A stretch of 64,000 nt of DNA, from NCBI GenBank assembly GCA_036365145.1, contig JAEOAD010000004.1, positions 49,382,001-49,446,000 on the forward strand, in the 5' to 3' direction. The DNA is from Orientallactaga sibirica (lineage: Eukaryota > Chordata > Mammalia > Rodentia > Dipodidae). Below are positions 11,070 to 23,224 of the stretch, one piece after another; the stretch's first letter is position 1, and the number at the start of each line of letters is the position of its first letter. A model generated the notes under the pieces. It did no database searches. It was not told the DNA's origin and was given only the letters and a program-made list of their open reading frames with translations. The position numbers and the translations under genes were made by a program.

Positions 11070-11954
11070 ATCTAGTGTTCTCTGGGTCTCTGACTATACC
11101 GTACCACCTGTGTCCTCAGGATCCCCCCGCCCCACCCAGGCCTCATTGCTGACCCGCATGAGGCACTCATGACCAGCATGAGACTTCTCAGCTCCAGTCA
11201 CTGGGCTCAGGCTGCTTTGTCCCCAGAAGGGTTCTAGAGAAAGACCCTTTAGAGATGGCTTCAGGTCAGTGTCAGTGAGCAACATGCCATGTCCTGCGTG
11301 TGTGGTGGATCACAGAAACCCATTTGCCACATGCTGGTCTGTCTTTCATGAGTGGGAAAGCTCTTCTCATTGAGATGAGATGGCACATGAGTCCCTCATA
11401 TGCCAGCTTTGAGGCTCCAGCAGATGCGTAAGGCAGTAAAGAAAAGTCTCATTAATTTCTTCATGTTTCAAGAGAAATATGCTCAAATTCCATAGGATCA
11501 GAACACGTTTATTTGATTTAGCTGATACACCTTATCCCTCAACAATAGCATCGTTTTCCTGAGTTTCTTTATCTGTCTGTCCACCTCTAATGAGGAAACT
11601 GGGACTAGTTTTGGTGTGTTATCAACAGGAACACTATTTTTGAGATCTGCTAGACCATATGCTTCCTGGTAAAGACTTTGCAGTAGTCCTTGAAGCACCC
11701 CATGTGACCAATGATTGGGAGGTCTGGCTATTCACAAACAGTGACATGGGCAGCGTGGGGCAAATGATTGCCTCTCATGTTGCCTCAGGGTCTAGGCTTT
11801 CTCTGTCTTCTCACATTCCTTGTCCACAGCTAAACCTGGTATCATGGGTGTAGGTGGTGTTCTACTGGGCTGACTATGGGACTGGCCAGGGCATTATAGC
11901 TCAATGATTTTTCTGGCTTCTAATTAAAATGTATAGTAGTGATTTTAAGTCAGT
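11070..11954. other. Unannotated unique sequence
   Basis: No repeat recognised. Short frames on both strands (63-66 codons) show no motif. Confidence 0.5.
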
Positions 11955-12140
11955 ATCACACATTTCAATCATGTGGGGATCTTAAAGAACACATGCACAC
12001 ATAAAGCATACACACAACTTGCCCGAGACCCACACCAAACCTCTGGACTCATAATATCTGTGCTGAGAACAGGCTTGGCACCCAGTGTGCCCTGGTGTTT
12101 CCAGTTAATTATACCCAGGGGCTGAAAACCATTTTCTTCT
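11955..12140 (+). mobile_element. MER5A-like hAT DNA-transposon fragment
   Basis: The order of blocks (catttcaatcatgtggggat, ttgcccgagacccacaccaa, actcataatatctgtgctga, ccctggtgtttccag) follows the MER5A non-autonomous Charlie-type element. A CA-rich insertion lies at 11990-12015. Ends are not clear; the match is by eye. Confidence 0.5.
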
Positions 12141-13381
12141 TACTTCACGTACTTGCCTGGGTTGCAAGTGAGATGATTGCTAAGAACACAGACAAAAGAT
12201 TTTGAAAAAAGATACGTCAGGAGTTACTTTCATACCTAAGAGAGAAGTAATAAAATCACACGTCTTTGATATCTCACTTTTAAGAACTGGATTCTATGTG
12301 CCTTTCTGATAATATACCTGACAAAGGAATGAAGATCCATTTAGTTATATTTATTAGTGCCTGTCACTTAACTTACTTTAAATTACCATTTAATTTCCTA
12401 AAGTACTTATTATAACATAGAAGGAATAAAAAATAAATAAATAACAGAAGTAAGATTTTCTGGCAGTAGTCTGAAGCCATATTACTAAATCTGCTTTGAA
12501 AGAGGGTAATCAGAAATCAGCCAATGTAGAAAGTGAATACATGAGTTCCCACGGCCCCATTCTCCTAAACAGAATCAATGATGCTGCATAGCTGACTGAC
12601 TGCTTCGGGTGCATTTGCTTTGACTCTGTAAGCACAAGTGATGCCATTCTCATGCAACAGGTAACCACCCATGGGTTGCTTCTCAAATCCTTCCAAAAAT
12701 TATCCTCTTTCTACTACTCCATACTAGATTCAAGACATCTTTTGTGATTTCCAAGCTGATCCACACAGAGGCAGGCCTGCCCTTTGTTTCCATGTTGATT
12801 TAGTAGCTGTAGTGATTCAGAAAAGCTGACTAGTGGGAATGACTGGAAATGAGCAGTGGAAATTGCTTTCAGTGTAGCACCCATGAATCAATGGTTCTTG
12901 CTGATTTGAACAGTTGTTAAGAATTTACTGATATGAAATTGGAAAGCAGTTGTGGAAAAGCCCCAAGAAAGAACAAAGCTTTGTTAACTGTCACAGAAGG
13001 CCTTTTGACTTCTCTCATTTGACTTCGTGAACAGTGGGCAGACAGAAAATGGCTGCCAGTCCCCAAAGGGAAGCCCCACAGCAAGACAGAACCTGGGGTC
13101 TGCCTGACTACACAACTTACCGGCATATCCTACATGAATAATTCTACATGCAAATGCTATTGTTCAGTGCTCAGTGAAGCATGGCATTCAAAAATTTTAT
13201 GCTTTTTGCTTCAATTAGCTATGTGATTTATTCCAGCAATAAATCAGGAAATAAAATATTGTTAATAATGACACACACCAGCACACCATGGTGTCCATCA
13301 AATTGAAAATTATACTGCTCACTTGAGTCTCTGAATATACATGGTGTCTTTCCTAACATATAGCCTGATTGGAATGGTACA
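12141..13381. other. Unannotated unique sequence
   Basis: About 1.2 kb, AT-rich, with no repeat or gene recognised. Confidence 0.5.
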
Positions 13382-13882
13382 TGAATGGACCCCTTCTAGA
13401 AAATCCAACATGGATCCTGTCCAGTGTGTTAAGTTGGACCAGGTCCCAAGATGGAGTCGCTGAGGATGGCAAAATGGCGATGACATGAGAAGCAGCCTTA
13501 AAGGAACATACAAGAACAAAGCTGACTACATTTCTCAGAACCACCTGACCCACTGTTTCCACTTGCCCTTAGGCCACAGCTTCCAGTTTACCTTATCTCA
13601 AGAGCCACCTAACCTCTGTTTTGGTGACACACCCTAAATATAATCATGTGATTAGCAGGAAAATTCCCCTGCAGAAACTCCCCTACCTAACTTCACAAAC
13701 AAGCCCCCCATTCTTCTATCCCCCACCCAGCACATAGTTCTTATAAAACATAACCTTTGCAAACCCAGGGGCATTGTGCTCTTCTCTCTCCAGACAGCCT
13801 GGCAGCTCATGTCTCCCCGCCCCTCCCCCCCAACAAAACTTTTACTTTGCTTCAGAGCAGTCTTGTGTGGTCTGGTCATTCA
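13382..13882 (+). mobile_element. Gammaretrovirus-type (ERV1) solo LTR, 501 bp
   Basis: The ends are imperfect inverted repeats, TGAATGGACC at 13382 and GGTCATTCA ending at 13882, like those of gammaretroviral LTRs. A TATAAAA box sits at 13742. The U5 region contains tgtggtctggtcattca, like the murine leukaemia virus class. The polyadenylation signal is not canonical (aacaaaac near 13831). No internal gag, pol or env lies beside it, so it is a solo LTR. Flanking 4-mers (taca, aaga) no longer match, which suggests age or slightly wrong ends. Confidence 0.7.
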
Positions 13883-14175
13883 AGAACCTTACACAGGGCA
13901 TATTTGAGGCACTATCATCTAGAATCTGCAAATTAGGACTAAAGAGGATAAGCGCTATCCCTGGGTGACATGGAGCATAGAAAGTTTAAAGGGAACTCTC
14001 CCCACTTCTCAGTCAATTTTCTATTGCAGTCTTTGGGTCTGGCATCCTCTCCCTGTTGTACATCTCTTACTTCCACCACTTTCCTCTCAGCCCCCACCCT
14101 ATCCTTCTAACTCTGACGAATCTCCCTCTATTTGAGTGCTTGGCTGTGGAGATCTTAGCCTTGATTCTTCTTCTC

Positions 14176-14308
14176 CTTTTTTCCAGGTGGGGTTCTCTCT
14201 GTAGCCCAGGCTGACTGGAAGTCTCAGGCTGGCCTCTAACTCCAGATGATCTTCCTACCTCTGCCTCCCAAAAGCTGGGAGTAAAGGTGTGCATCACCAC
14301 ACCCAGAG
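14176..14308 (-). mobile_element. B1 SINE, minus strand, old
   Basis: Antisense B1 blocks ctctctgtagcccaggctga, gaagtctcaggctggcctct, acctctgcctcccaaaagct and gtgcatcaccacacccag. It lacks the attcactatgtagt block found in young copies here and is more mutated. Confidence 0.82.
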
Positions 14309-14636
14309 TGATTTTTTTCTTATTCAAGTGTTAAAGCTTCACTGTAGGTAAAGTTAGCATTTCTGGGAAAGGCCAATTAGTCATTATTATTTTGAAAGTA
14401 CTGACTTCTCCAGGGACACTAACACATAATGGCCTTGAGGTATATGTCAGAAGTACACAATGAATGAACATGCAGGTAATATATAAAGGCGCTTTCAGTG
14501 CTTTTTATATCACTGTAATAATGTTATCTTTAAATATTATATTTTAAAACAGATTCATATTTTATATGAAAATACCACCTTAAACTATTCTGAGAAGTAA
14601 GTATGGACAGATTTCATGCCTAAAAAAATGCCAAAT
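14309..14636. other. Unannotated AT-rich sequence
   Basis: No repeat recognised; strongly AT-rich from 14515 to 14636. Confidence 0.5.
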
Positions 14637-14651
14637 TAAAAATTTGAAATT

Positions 14652-15113
14652 TGAGGGCTGGAGAGATGACTTAGTGGTTAAAGTGCCTGCCTGCAAAGCC
14701 TAAGAATGTTTGTTTAGGGCTGGAGAAATGGCTTAGCGGTTAAGGCGTTTGCCTACGAAGCCAAAGGATCCCAAAGGGGCACATCCGTCTGGAGTTCGTT
14801 TGCAGTGGCTGGAGGCCCTGGCATGCCCATTCTCTCTCTGTCTGCCTCTCTTCTATCTTTCTTTCTGCTTGCAAATAAATAAAAATTAAAAAATTTTAAA
14901 AAAGAATGTTTGTTTAAATCTCCAGGTCCCACGTACAGCCAGGCACAAAAGCGATGCAATTGCACAATGTCGCACATGTCCACAAGGGGTGCAAGAATCT
15001 GGAGTTCGTTCACAGCTGCTGAAAGACCTTGGCGTGCCCATTCTCTATCTGCCTCTTCCTCTCTCTCTCTCTCTCTCTCTGTCTGTCTCTCTCAAAAGAA
15101 AAAAAAAAAAACT
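14652..15113 (+). mobile_element. Long-type DIP-like SINE split by another DIP
   Basis: The head and first arm run 14652-14716 and the body resumes at 14917, where aatctccaggtcccacg follows on from the broken first part. The body contains the long-type insert (gcaattgcacaatgtcgcac). The CT-rich stretch is at 15056-15093 with an A-tail after it. Imperfect flanking repeats, aaaaatttgaaattt at 14637-14651 and aaaaatatatgaaattt at 15114-15130, look like the aged target duplication. Confidence 0.88.
14717..14901 (+). mobile_element. Inner DIP-like SINE nested in the DIP above
   Basis: A shorter DIP copy with head agggctggagaaatggctta and tail aataaataaaaattaaa. It is flanked by a perfect 15-bp target duplication, aagaatgtttgttta at 14702-14716 and 14902-14916. 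It has lost the promoter-distal part of its first arm (ccaaaggatcccaaaggggc), so the body is shorter than in other copies. Confidence 0.95.
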
Positions 15114-15130
15114 AAAAATATATGAAATTT

Positions 15131-15413
15131 CAAATGTCCCCAAATCAGAAACATTATGCTCACCAATGTGATTCTACAAATGGACAATTCCACAAGATGT
15201 CCCATGATTGGTCCCATTCAAAACACAGACACACTAAAAACTGTATAAAATTACATTACCTTCAGCATAAGTGAAGGTCATTTCAGACTAAGGTTCCTTT
15301 TCCATGATATTTCATTATGTATATGCAAAGATTCCAAAATCCCAAAATACACTGAAATTCAAAATACTAAACATTTCCCATCACTTCTTATCATTGTTAA
15401 GAAATGATATGGA
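15131..15413. other. Unannotated sequence
   Basis: AT-rich, no repeat recognised. Confidence 0.45.
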
Positions 15414-15688
15414 GGGGAATAGGGAGGTGACTCAGTTGGTAAAGTGCCTAAGGCCAGATCCCCAGCATGCATGTGAAATGCCAGAGAATTGGTGGTATGC
15501 ACCTGACATCCCAGCACTAGGGAAGCTGAGACTGAAGGAACTCCAGGTTTTGCTTGCTAGCTTGTCTAGCTGAACCAGTGAGTTCCAGGTTCTAGTGAGA
15601 AACCTTGTGTCAAAAAATAAGGTGGAAAGCAATAAAGAAACATTGGCCTCTGCCCACACATGCACACACCACATGTATACACATATAC

Positions 15689-15723
<35 letters not shown>

Positions 15724-15745
15724 AGAGAGAGAGAGAAAGAAAGAA
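15414..15745 (+). mobile_element. B4-like SINE, plus strand
   Basis: ID-like head (agggaggtgactcagttggt), a B1-like centre (acatcccagcactagggaag), the B4-typical gtctagctgaaccagtgagt and a tail ending in CA-rich sequence, an A30 run at 15690-15720 and (GA)n to 15745. This order is that of rodent B4 elements. Confidence 0.75.
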
Positions 15746-16291
15746 TGTGGGGAGTGGGAGAGTTCCATAATAGACAGTTAGTTTCTTGAACTGGACAGGA
15801 TCTCGATGGCCCTTGAAGGGGAAAGACATTATGATGATCCTATGTCTCCTCACCATGCCTTCCCAGCTGGTCACACCTATCTCTGCTCACACCGCCTGCT
15901 TCAGGCCCAGGTTTTAGTCAATTAGATCTTCTTAGTCAATTAGATCTCTCTTTTGAGAGTTCACCCTGCCCAGGTGTGGGTGGGTGAGCTGCCTGACCAC
16001 CAGTGAATCTCCAGTAGCTGGTGAGTTTCTCCCTGTCTCTTCTGGCTGGGCCGAGCTGAGAGGAGAGCCCCTAGCCCTTAATTTCCGCATGGGCTCTTGA
16101 CCCCCTCCTACTCTCTATATGGCAGGAGCCCTTGTACTTTCTTTTTTTGCCCTCTCCATGGTTTTTTCAGGCCCACCACATGGGCTTTCAAGCCATGGGG
16201 GTGTATTCATTTTCCTTTCCTTGGTTCTAATATAATAATTTAATAATTATCATTCTCAGTCTTCTTTTATTCAATTCTTTCATTAAAACTA
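15746..16291. other. Unannotated sequence
   Basis: About 0.55 kb with a short pyrimidine-rich stretch; no repeat recognised. A local direct repeat gtcaattagatct occurs at about 15918 and 15935. Confidence 0.5.
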
Positions 16292-16297
16292 TATACA

Positions 16298-16548
16298 AGG
16301 GGCTGGAGAGATGGCTTAGCAGTTAAGGCATTTGCCTGCAAAGCCTAAGGACCCATGTTCAACTCTTCAGATCCTACATAAGGCAGATGCACAAGGTGAC
16401 ACAAGCAAGCAAGGTCGCACATGCGCATAAGGTGGCACATGCATCTGGAGTTCAATTACGGTGGCTGGAAGCCCTGGCACACCCATTCTCTCTCTCTCTC
16501 CGTCTCACAAAAAAACAAACAAACAAACAAACAAACAAACAAACAAAA
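16298..16548 (+). mobile_element. DIP-like SINE, plus strand, with (CAAA)n tail
   Basis: Head ggggctggagagatggctta, B-box region atgttcaactcttcag, an internal extension made of repeated aaggt-cacat-type units at 16390-16445, CT-stretch, then a (CAAA)n tail at 16508-16545. The extension is a local duplication of the gcacaaggtggcacatg block. Confidence 0.9.
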
Positions 16549-16759
16549 CTAAACAGGAACCTAGGGTTTGGGATTCAAAGATTTTCCAGAACCCCTAGCA
16601 CACATTACAATATTGATCATTGTTAAAATTAAGTATGTAATTTTATGCTTTTCTCAGAATATTGTGTGGTCTCATTTTTAATGTGGTATTGTTTTACATG
16701 TGCTTTTAAAGCATTCATGTAGTCTAAATAATCATCATTTTTATTGCTGCAGACTTTGT

Positions 16760-17040
16760 CACTCTATTGAAGTTCTAAAGTTTGCTTAATCACTCTTTAA
16801 TTGTTGAGAATTTGGGTTGTTTCCAGTTGTGTGCGATTACAGACAGGGTGGCTATAAACATCTTTGTACAAGTAGGCTTAAACGCTGCTGCTTTAGATAA
16901 TTCCCCAAGGTGGGAATGATTAACTCAAGGGGCACGATCACTTTATTGAGCTCTTGCAGTGCCAGAATGCACTCTGAAAATAACAACCTAATTAGCAGCG
17001 TTACTGTTCATGAACGAGGGCACCTGGGCATCTCTCACTC
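16760..17040 (-). mobile_element. Old LINE-1 fragment, minus strand
   Basis: The text tgttgagaatttgggttgtttccag and ggctataaacatctttgtac is the reverse complement of the L1 ORF2/3-prime UTR junction found in mammalian L1. Downstream similarity fades after about 16980. Confidence 0.6.
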
Positions 17041-19067
17041 TCTTTTTTGTTAACCTCCAAGAATATTTATGCTATCATGAAGAAATGACATAGTGTCTTG
17101 TGGCCAAAAAAGCAAAAGGCTACCTCTTCAGCAGCCACACATGCTGAGAAGACTGAAGGGCAGAGGTGCTTTTCCCCTGGACATCAGCAGCACTGTGTAT
17201 ACTGGCCCCTCAGGTCCTTGGTGGGTTTGGGCTGGCCTGCTTCTGGGGTTCAGTATGCTGAGGACTATTATGGGGACAGAGTCAGGGGCAAGCAGTTTGG
17301 AGGTAAAATGGCTTTGAATTCTCCAATTGTCCCCAGCTTCACACTCCTCAGTGCCATCTATTTCAAGCCCATTTATAGTCACCACTGTTGGTTCCACCCC
17401 AGACCAAGCCACCACTGGCCATGCTTAGGTCTGCTCTGTGTGGCCATCAGCCCTGGTTCCTGCCAGAGCTTATGAACATGGAAAAACTGCTCTTAAATAT
17501 AATGAGATGGGTGTTCTCAATATATAGAAAGTTAATGACCACAGCAACTTTACAGAATTCTGTTTCAGTGGACTGCAGGACGTGTCATTTGAAACCAAGA
17601 TTAGCCAGAGGGACACATGGTCACTGACCTCTATTCCTGCCCTCCCTTGCTCCCTGAAGAGTCAGTAGGGACAGAATCAGGGCTTCCCTCCTGTTTCCAT
17701 CCTGTGCTAACTAGCCCCCTTGCCCTTTCTTACTATTTACTCTTAATGACATCAGCTCTTTTAGGTATAAAAAAAATAAATTCTCAGCTAACTTCAGGGT
17801 AAGAAAATGTGTGGAAAATGACTGTACTTTTTTCTCTCCCTTCAGATTCCAGAAAAATACCTCCCACTCTGCTGGCGGAAGCATAGCACAGTGACTCAGA
17901 GCCAGGCATGAGGTGGAGGTGGGAAGGGGTATAATGGATCTTGCACCTCACTTGGCTCAAGGAAATAATAATTGCATGGGCTCAGCTTTTACCATCTTCT
18001 CTCTCACCATCATCAGTCGTAACTGACATGAAAATAAGTAGAAAAATGTCCCCTGGTGGGTCACAAACATTTGGCATTTTTTCCCTCCGTGTACTCCTGG
18101 TGAGCTCCATGATTAAGCCTCATTGGAAGAGGCATTCTTTTTTTATACCCTCTTCATTCTTCCTAATCACTTCTGCTTTTGTTTCAAACATAACTTGGTC
18201 AGTATGAAATCAGAGGCATCATGGAAGGCAGGAGTGGTAAATCTAAAACTGTCTGCCTTACTCCCCCAAGAATACAGAATTCACAGCAGACGGCCTGCTT
18301 TCTTGTTCTCTGCCAAACCACCATAAATTAAACATCCCACAACTCTTGCCCACACTAGCTTCCTAGTAATCACACAGCTCTTAAAATCAGAAGCTGTGTC
18401 TGGTAACTAAACTAAAATGTTGATTTTTTAAAATAAAATCTTATTATCTCTGTCAATGCTGAAATGATTTCATAATATTAAAAACATAGCTTTCAAAGAG
18501 ATTTTGAAAGAAAAAATAATTGTGAATTTTTAGGAAGGTTTCATAAATAATTCTGCTTTTAAAGAAATTCTATTTAGAAAAGGTATATATTTTACTGAAA
18601 ATCTTAACATGCATGCTCTAAGTTTTTCCCAGGGTTAGAAAGTTAACCAAATTAACTATACTGCACTCATTTGAATGAGCAAATTCTTTTTATAGTATTG
18701 TTATTGTTGTATCGACACCTCTTGGCCTGATTTTGTTTTAATTTGAAAGAACTTTTCTCCCATGAGTCTTCAGCCCTCTGATTCATGTACATGGATATAG
18801 CAGTTACTGTAGATAACTCTGATATATTCTGTCAGTCAGTGACCAAAGAGTGACACTTCACATACTGACTCAGCCTGTCTGTCAGAAATAATAACACCTG
18901 CCGAGATAAAATCAAGTTGAAGCCCGTACCTGAAACTTCAGGAAGCATCTCTTCTCTTGTTTCAGAAACGTGGTAGTTTGGTATTGTCAGGAAACAACCA
19001 AGAGGGCTACTGTGTTTCTCACCAGCAAAGTGTGCATCCATGAGTATGTGGAGATGGAATAACAAAA
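17041..19067. other. Unannotated, repeat-poor sequence (2.0 kb)
   Basis: No interspersed repeat recognised. Plus frames at 17098-17475 (125 codons) and 17388-17627, and a minus frame at 17128-17415, overlap each other and show no familiar motif. From 18420 on it is AT-rich. Confidence 0.5.
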
Positions 19068-19312
19068 CTAGGCCTGATGGCACAGGCCTGTAATCTCAGC
19101 TACTGGGTAGCCTGAGGCAGGATTACCACAAGTTCAAGCCAAGCCTGCAGATCAGAGTGACTTCAAGTCTATCCTGGGCACTTAGTGAGACTGTCTCAAA
19201 ATGAGAAGTAAAAAGGGGTTTGGGGATAATATGCTTCACTGGTAAAGCACTTGCCTAGCAGGAATGAGACCCTAGGTTCAATCCCTATTATAGGAAGAAA
19301 AAAAAAAAAATA
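19068..19312 (+). mobile_element. B1-ID composite SINE, plus strand
   Basis: A left B1 unit (ggcctgatggcacaggcctgtaatctcagc through gagactgtctcaaaatgag) is followed by an ID unit (ggggtttggggataatatgc to ttcaatccctattata) and an A13 tail. The dimer layout matches B1-dID-type elements described from several rodent families. It is diverged. Confidence 0.8.
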
Positions 19313-21249
19313 TCAGAGTTTCTAAAGGCTTTATGGGTAGAGTACTGTTGTTGTGACTGACTGTACTAGAGTTTATGTGACTAAAATGACACACACACAC
19401 AGAAGATACTGGTTATTATTATTCTAAAGTTTCTGGTATAGATAGATAGCTGTGTATATATGCATCAGAATTACTGCTGTTTCCTCATTTGTGAGTTCTT
19501 GCAACTTTATCATGCCTTCCCTAGCACAATAAGCCTTTTATATAGAATGACTGCTAATGTTGATTGTTGAAAGAAGCACTCTCTCACATAGAAAATGGTC
19601 TTTGAACATTCTGGGTTTAATGGTCAAAGCAGATAATGCCTAAAAATGACAATATTAATGTATTTTGGTCACCCTGGTCCCTTGAGCCACTCCAAGGGCT
19701 CAGAATTCAATATCACACCATCTTAGGATCTCTGATCTAAAACATTGCATGCAATGCTGTGTTTTCCATAAGTATATGTCATTCACGTTCTCTTAGTTAC
19801 ATACAGTCTGAAAAACTGCTTTGAAGTTTTGATAAGCTACAGGTAGGCATTTTTTAGGATATGGTGGAAATTCCACAGCAAAGAAAAAAAAAATCACACT
19901 TGTTTTGTCTTCTCAGATCTCCTTGAAACTTGCCTGAAATTTTTGATATGTGGAATAAGTTAGGCTTGACAGTTACCAATCAAATAATTTTTCTAATATT
20001 TAAATTGTTATTTTGATACATGTTTTAAAAATATTAGCTGTCGTGGGATATGTGATATTAAATGGAAAGGACTATTTATGTGGTAAATCTTTTACTCATT
20101 TTTCACAATTCTCTGAACAGATGGCTAGAACTCGATTATCCGGAGACTACTCTGAAATTAATAACAGTTATGAGCTTGAGTGGCACAGTGAGAAGAATAC
20201 AATATGTGATGCTCCAGTTCTTACTGTTCTTTTTGATGGTTGTTTTCATGCACACACAGTTAGGTTTGGCTCTGCTTGCTATGCACTGAGCTGCAGAAAC
20301 TTGGACTCATGAAATGACCAGTAGCTACACATTACTGGAAGTACAAACCCTCCCACAGAACATGCATCTTGGTTTTTATTTCAACAGTCATTCTCGGTGG
20401 AATAGCTATGATCAATAAATACCAAACAATGAAAAAGAAAATGTATTGATCAGAGCTAACTGCATCAGAGAAACAGGAAATTACTTGTGGATTATTTTAT
20501 ATAATTCAGAGCCATTCCACAATGGGAGAAAAATGCATTTATCATAGATGGTTACTGAAAGAAATCTGTTGTTCTTAAAAATGTTTACCAGCCTGAAACA
20601 TTTCCACTGGCTTCCTGATGTGTCTGCCATTCCCTCCTTATCATGCAGATCACTAGATTCAGATTATATTTGCACATGGCAAGTTGCTCCAAATCTCTTT
20701 CTTCTGTTACATGTTTTGTTTTGAAAACCTTCAAAATGTTGTACAGGGAGAAAAAAATATCTTAGACATGCTATCTAAATACTTACTCATGTCTGGAATA
20801 CAGAATATTCAATGGATCTTCAAGGAAAAAGTAAGCTAATAAAAGAAAGATGTATGTCTGTTTGGAAAGCCCTTCCTAATGCTTTCCTGGGCTTTCTGAT
20901 ATCGTACATCTTTGCAGATTCTAGCCTCTTTCCCATTCTGTGGTCAAAGTCCATGCATGTGATACTATTATGAATTGTATGGACTGATGGATGTCATAGG
21001 AAAAACATGTCACATCCTCACCAGGACATAAGGAGCAGGCACATGTGAAAATCTTAGCCTTTGGACCCAGCAGAGCAGGAATTAGGAAAAATAGGTTGAT
21101 TTAACATTTTTATAAATCCCTAGAGAATCTCACATTAATGAAATTTTTACTTATATGTATTTTTATGTTGATACACATAAATATTTCTCCTTTTGTTTGT
21201 GACATTGTGGTCCCCTGAAACCCATATAATTCGGTTAGCTAAAGGATGC
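19313..21249. other. Unannotated sequence (1.9 kb)
   Basis: AT-rich; only short (CA)n near 19390 and A-runs. A plus frame at 20013-20312 (99 codons) has no recognised motif. Confidence 0.5.
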
Positions 21250-21270
21250 AAAGTTATATATATATCTATA

Positions 21271-21317
<47 letters not shown>
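21250..21317. repeat. (TCTA)n microsatellite
   Basis: Begins as (TA)n and becomes a clean TCTA array, about 68 bp in total. Likely polymorphic. Confidence 0.95.
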
Positions 21318-21984
21318 ATTTTTGTCCTCAAAATACAAACACAAGGGTAAACGAGCCCAAACATGAGATCCCCATTGCATCTCTTTTATGAGTGCCAGTG
21401 GAGGAAGTCTGTACTCTCTTTTCCGAATCTGCCATAGGCACTTGGCTCTGTGCTTCCACACAGTTTATGCAGTGTCAGCAAACAATGTGTAAACACTTTG
21501 GTCTTAAAACATTAAAATTAACCCTTTCAAATGAATCTAAAATCAGAAATTATAATAGGACAGGAAGATGAGAAGAACATGAAGGGAAAGGTATAGAATA
21601 GACCGAAAGGAAACAAAAGAAAATTGGCATGGGAAGTTGACAGAAGGGAATAGGCAAAGGAAACGGAGAAAATAAAGTACAGTAGAAATAAAGGGGACAG
21701 AGCACAGGAAAGAGAAAGCAAGGAAAGTAGTGAACCAATTCAGAATTGAGGACAAAAATCTGCATATCTTGTCATCTGATTGAAAACGTGCACCCACCCA
21801 AAATCCTAAACAATGGTGGTAACTTCCTTTGGTATTTATTACATGTATGGGATGTTACAGACCCCCAAATGTCCCTGTTTGAGAACCACCATCCAAGATC
21901 TACACTGGGATCTATCTCCTTGGTGCTATAAAATGTACTTGGTTAGCTGCTTAGACATGAGGATGGAAATATGGTTAGATTTTT
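21318..21984. other. Unannotated sequence with a purine-rich block
   Basis: The block 21545-21730 is strongly purine-rich on the plus strand (aggaaag-type text), which explains the long overlapping pyrimidine-coded frames on the minus strand. The text tttgagaaccacc at 21879-21891 resembles the end of a MER5-type element but is too short to call. Confidence 0.5.
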
Positions 21985-22208
21985 AAAAATGTTATTTATT
22001 TATTTATTTATTTGAGAGAGAGAGAAAGAGAAGGAGAGAGAAAGAGGCAGATAGAGAATGGGCAGTCAGGGCCTCCAGCCACTGCAAACGAACTCCAGAT
22101 TCATACGCCCCCTTGTCCATCCGGCTTACGTGGGGCCTGGGGAGTTGAACCTGGGTCCTTTGGCTTTGCAGGAAAATGCCTTAATGACTAAGCCATCTCT
22201 CCAGCCCT
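21985..22208 (-). mobile_element. DIP-like SINE, minus strand
   Basis: (TTTA)n tail at 21998-22012, GA-stretch, cagggcctccagccactgca, cgcccccttgtccatccggc, ggggagttgaacctgggtcc and the intact head ctaagccatctctccagccc. Well preserved. Confidence 0.93.
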
Positions 22209-22501
22209 GGTATATTTTTGTAATTGAGAAATTATTATAGTTTAATGATCTCACTGTCAATGTCCTCTTTTGGAAGAATGCTATAACAACATAATAGGAA
22301 ATTTTTAAATAAAAACAAATATTGGCATGTTATGGTTATTCAAAGATTCTTTATAATTGGTATATTGGTAAATGCTATTAAGTGCCTTTTTATATTAAAT
22401 ATATGATTATATGCTCATTTTATGATTTTAGTATTTTTTCTCAAACTCTGTTAAATAGTGGGACTATGTATTTTTTAGTTTCAAGTTAAGTCTGATATTT
22501 T

Positions 22502-22587
22502 TGTTTTTAATAGTGCTTTGAATTGAAGCCAGGTCTTCATGAATGCCAGACAAACACTCTACCACTGAGACTCAGACCCAGCCCCGG
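22502..22587 (-). mobile_element. ID-like SINE remnant, minus strand
   Basis: Reverse ID: a gaattgaagccaggtcttca region, then agacaaacactctaccactg and agactcagacccagcccc. Confidence 0.6.
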
Positions 22588-22974
22588 TACCTTCCTGATG
22601 CCTTACCTTCTTAGAAAAACTGAATAGTGACTTTGTACCTTACTCTTACTTTTCTCTCCAACAATAAGGTGCTATAATATATCTCATACCATGCAATGGG
22701 TCATTACTTGACATTTAAAACCACAATAACACAAAATCATAAACCCTTAGTACATTCAAAAGGAGTAATATAATATGTGGAGGGAGAACAGAAAGAATGG
22801 GATCTTATGAAAAAGTTTTAATTTTCCCTCCAGAGACTAAAAAAGGCCAAACTACTTCAAACTCAAGGGGAACAACTTAAATGGTAGTGAAAATGTTTTC
22901 TAAATGTCAATCCATTTCTCCTGTGATTTCTGTCATAGCTGCCACTATAGTCCTTCAGACACACAGAAAGGTAG

Positions 22975-23050
22975 AAATTAAAGTTACATAGTATTCCTAT
23001 TTCATAGACCAGGAACCCAAATCAGGGAACTGATGAAAGAAATTCTTGAG
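22975..23050 (-). mobile_element. Possible MIR fragment, minus strand
   Basis: The text tattcctatttcatagacca and aggaacccaaatcagggaac follows the reverse MIR core (ttattcccattttacagatg). Short, so weak; it may join the next MIR piece. Confidence 0.4.
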
Positions 23051-23224
23051 ACACTTGTGTTAAAGAGCAAGAATTCTTATTCTGTCCACTTCTGGTCAAC
23101 TCATGTTGAGGCTCTGAACCCAACTGTAGTAAACTGATGGAGGTCAGCTCTGGGTCAGCACTACACCCAGTTCATTTACTCATTCTTTCTGAATTACTGC
23201 CAAAAGACCTCAGGCCATCACTTC

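Noticed and set aside
15304..15573. Minus and plus frames around the B4-like SINE
   Set aside because: They run into the SINE body and its tail; the open reading comes from repeat sequence.
17098..17475. 125-codon plus frame as an exon or retrocopy
   Set aside because: Overlaps other open frames on both strands in locally GC-richer DNA, no poly-A or target duplication, no domain recognised.
21527..21797. Three overlapping minus frames rich in Phe, Leu and Ser that look like membrane segments
   Set aside because: They are the pyrimidine-rich complement of a purine-rich block at 21545-21730, a composition artefact.
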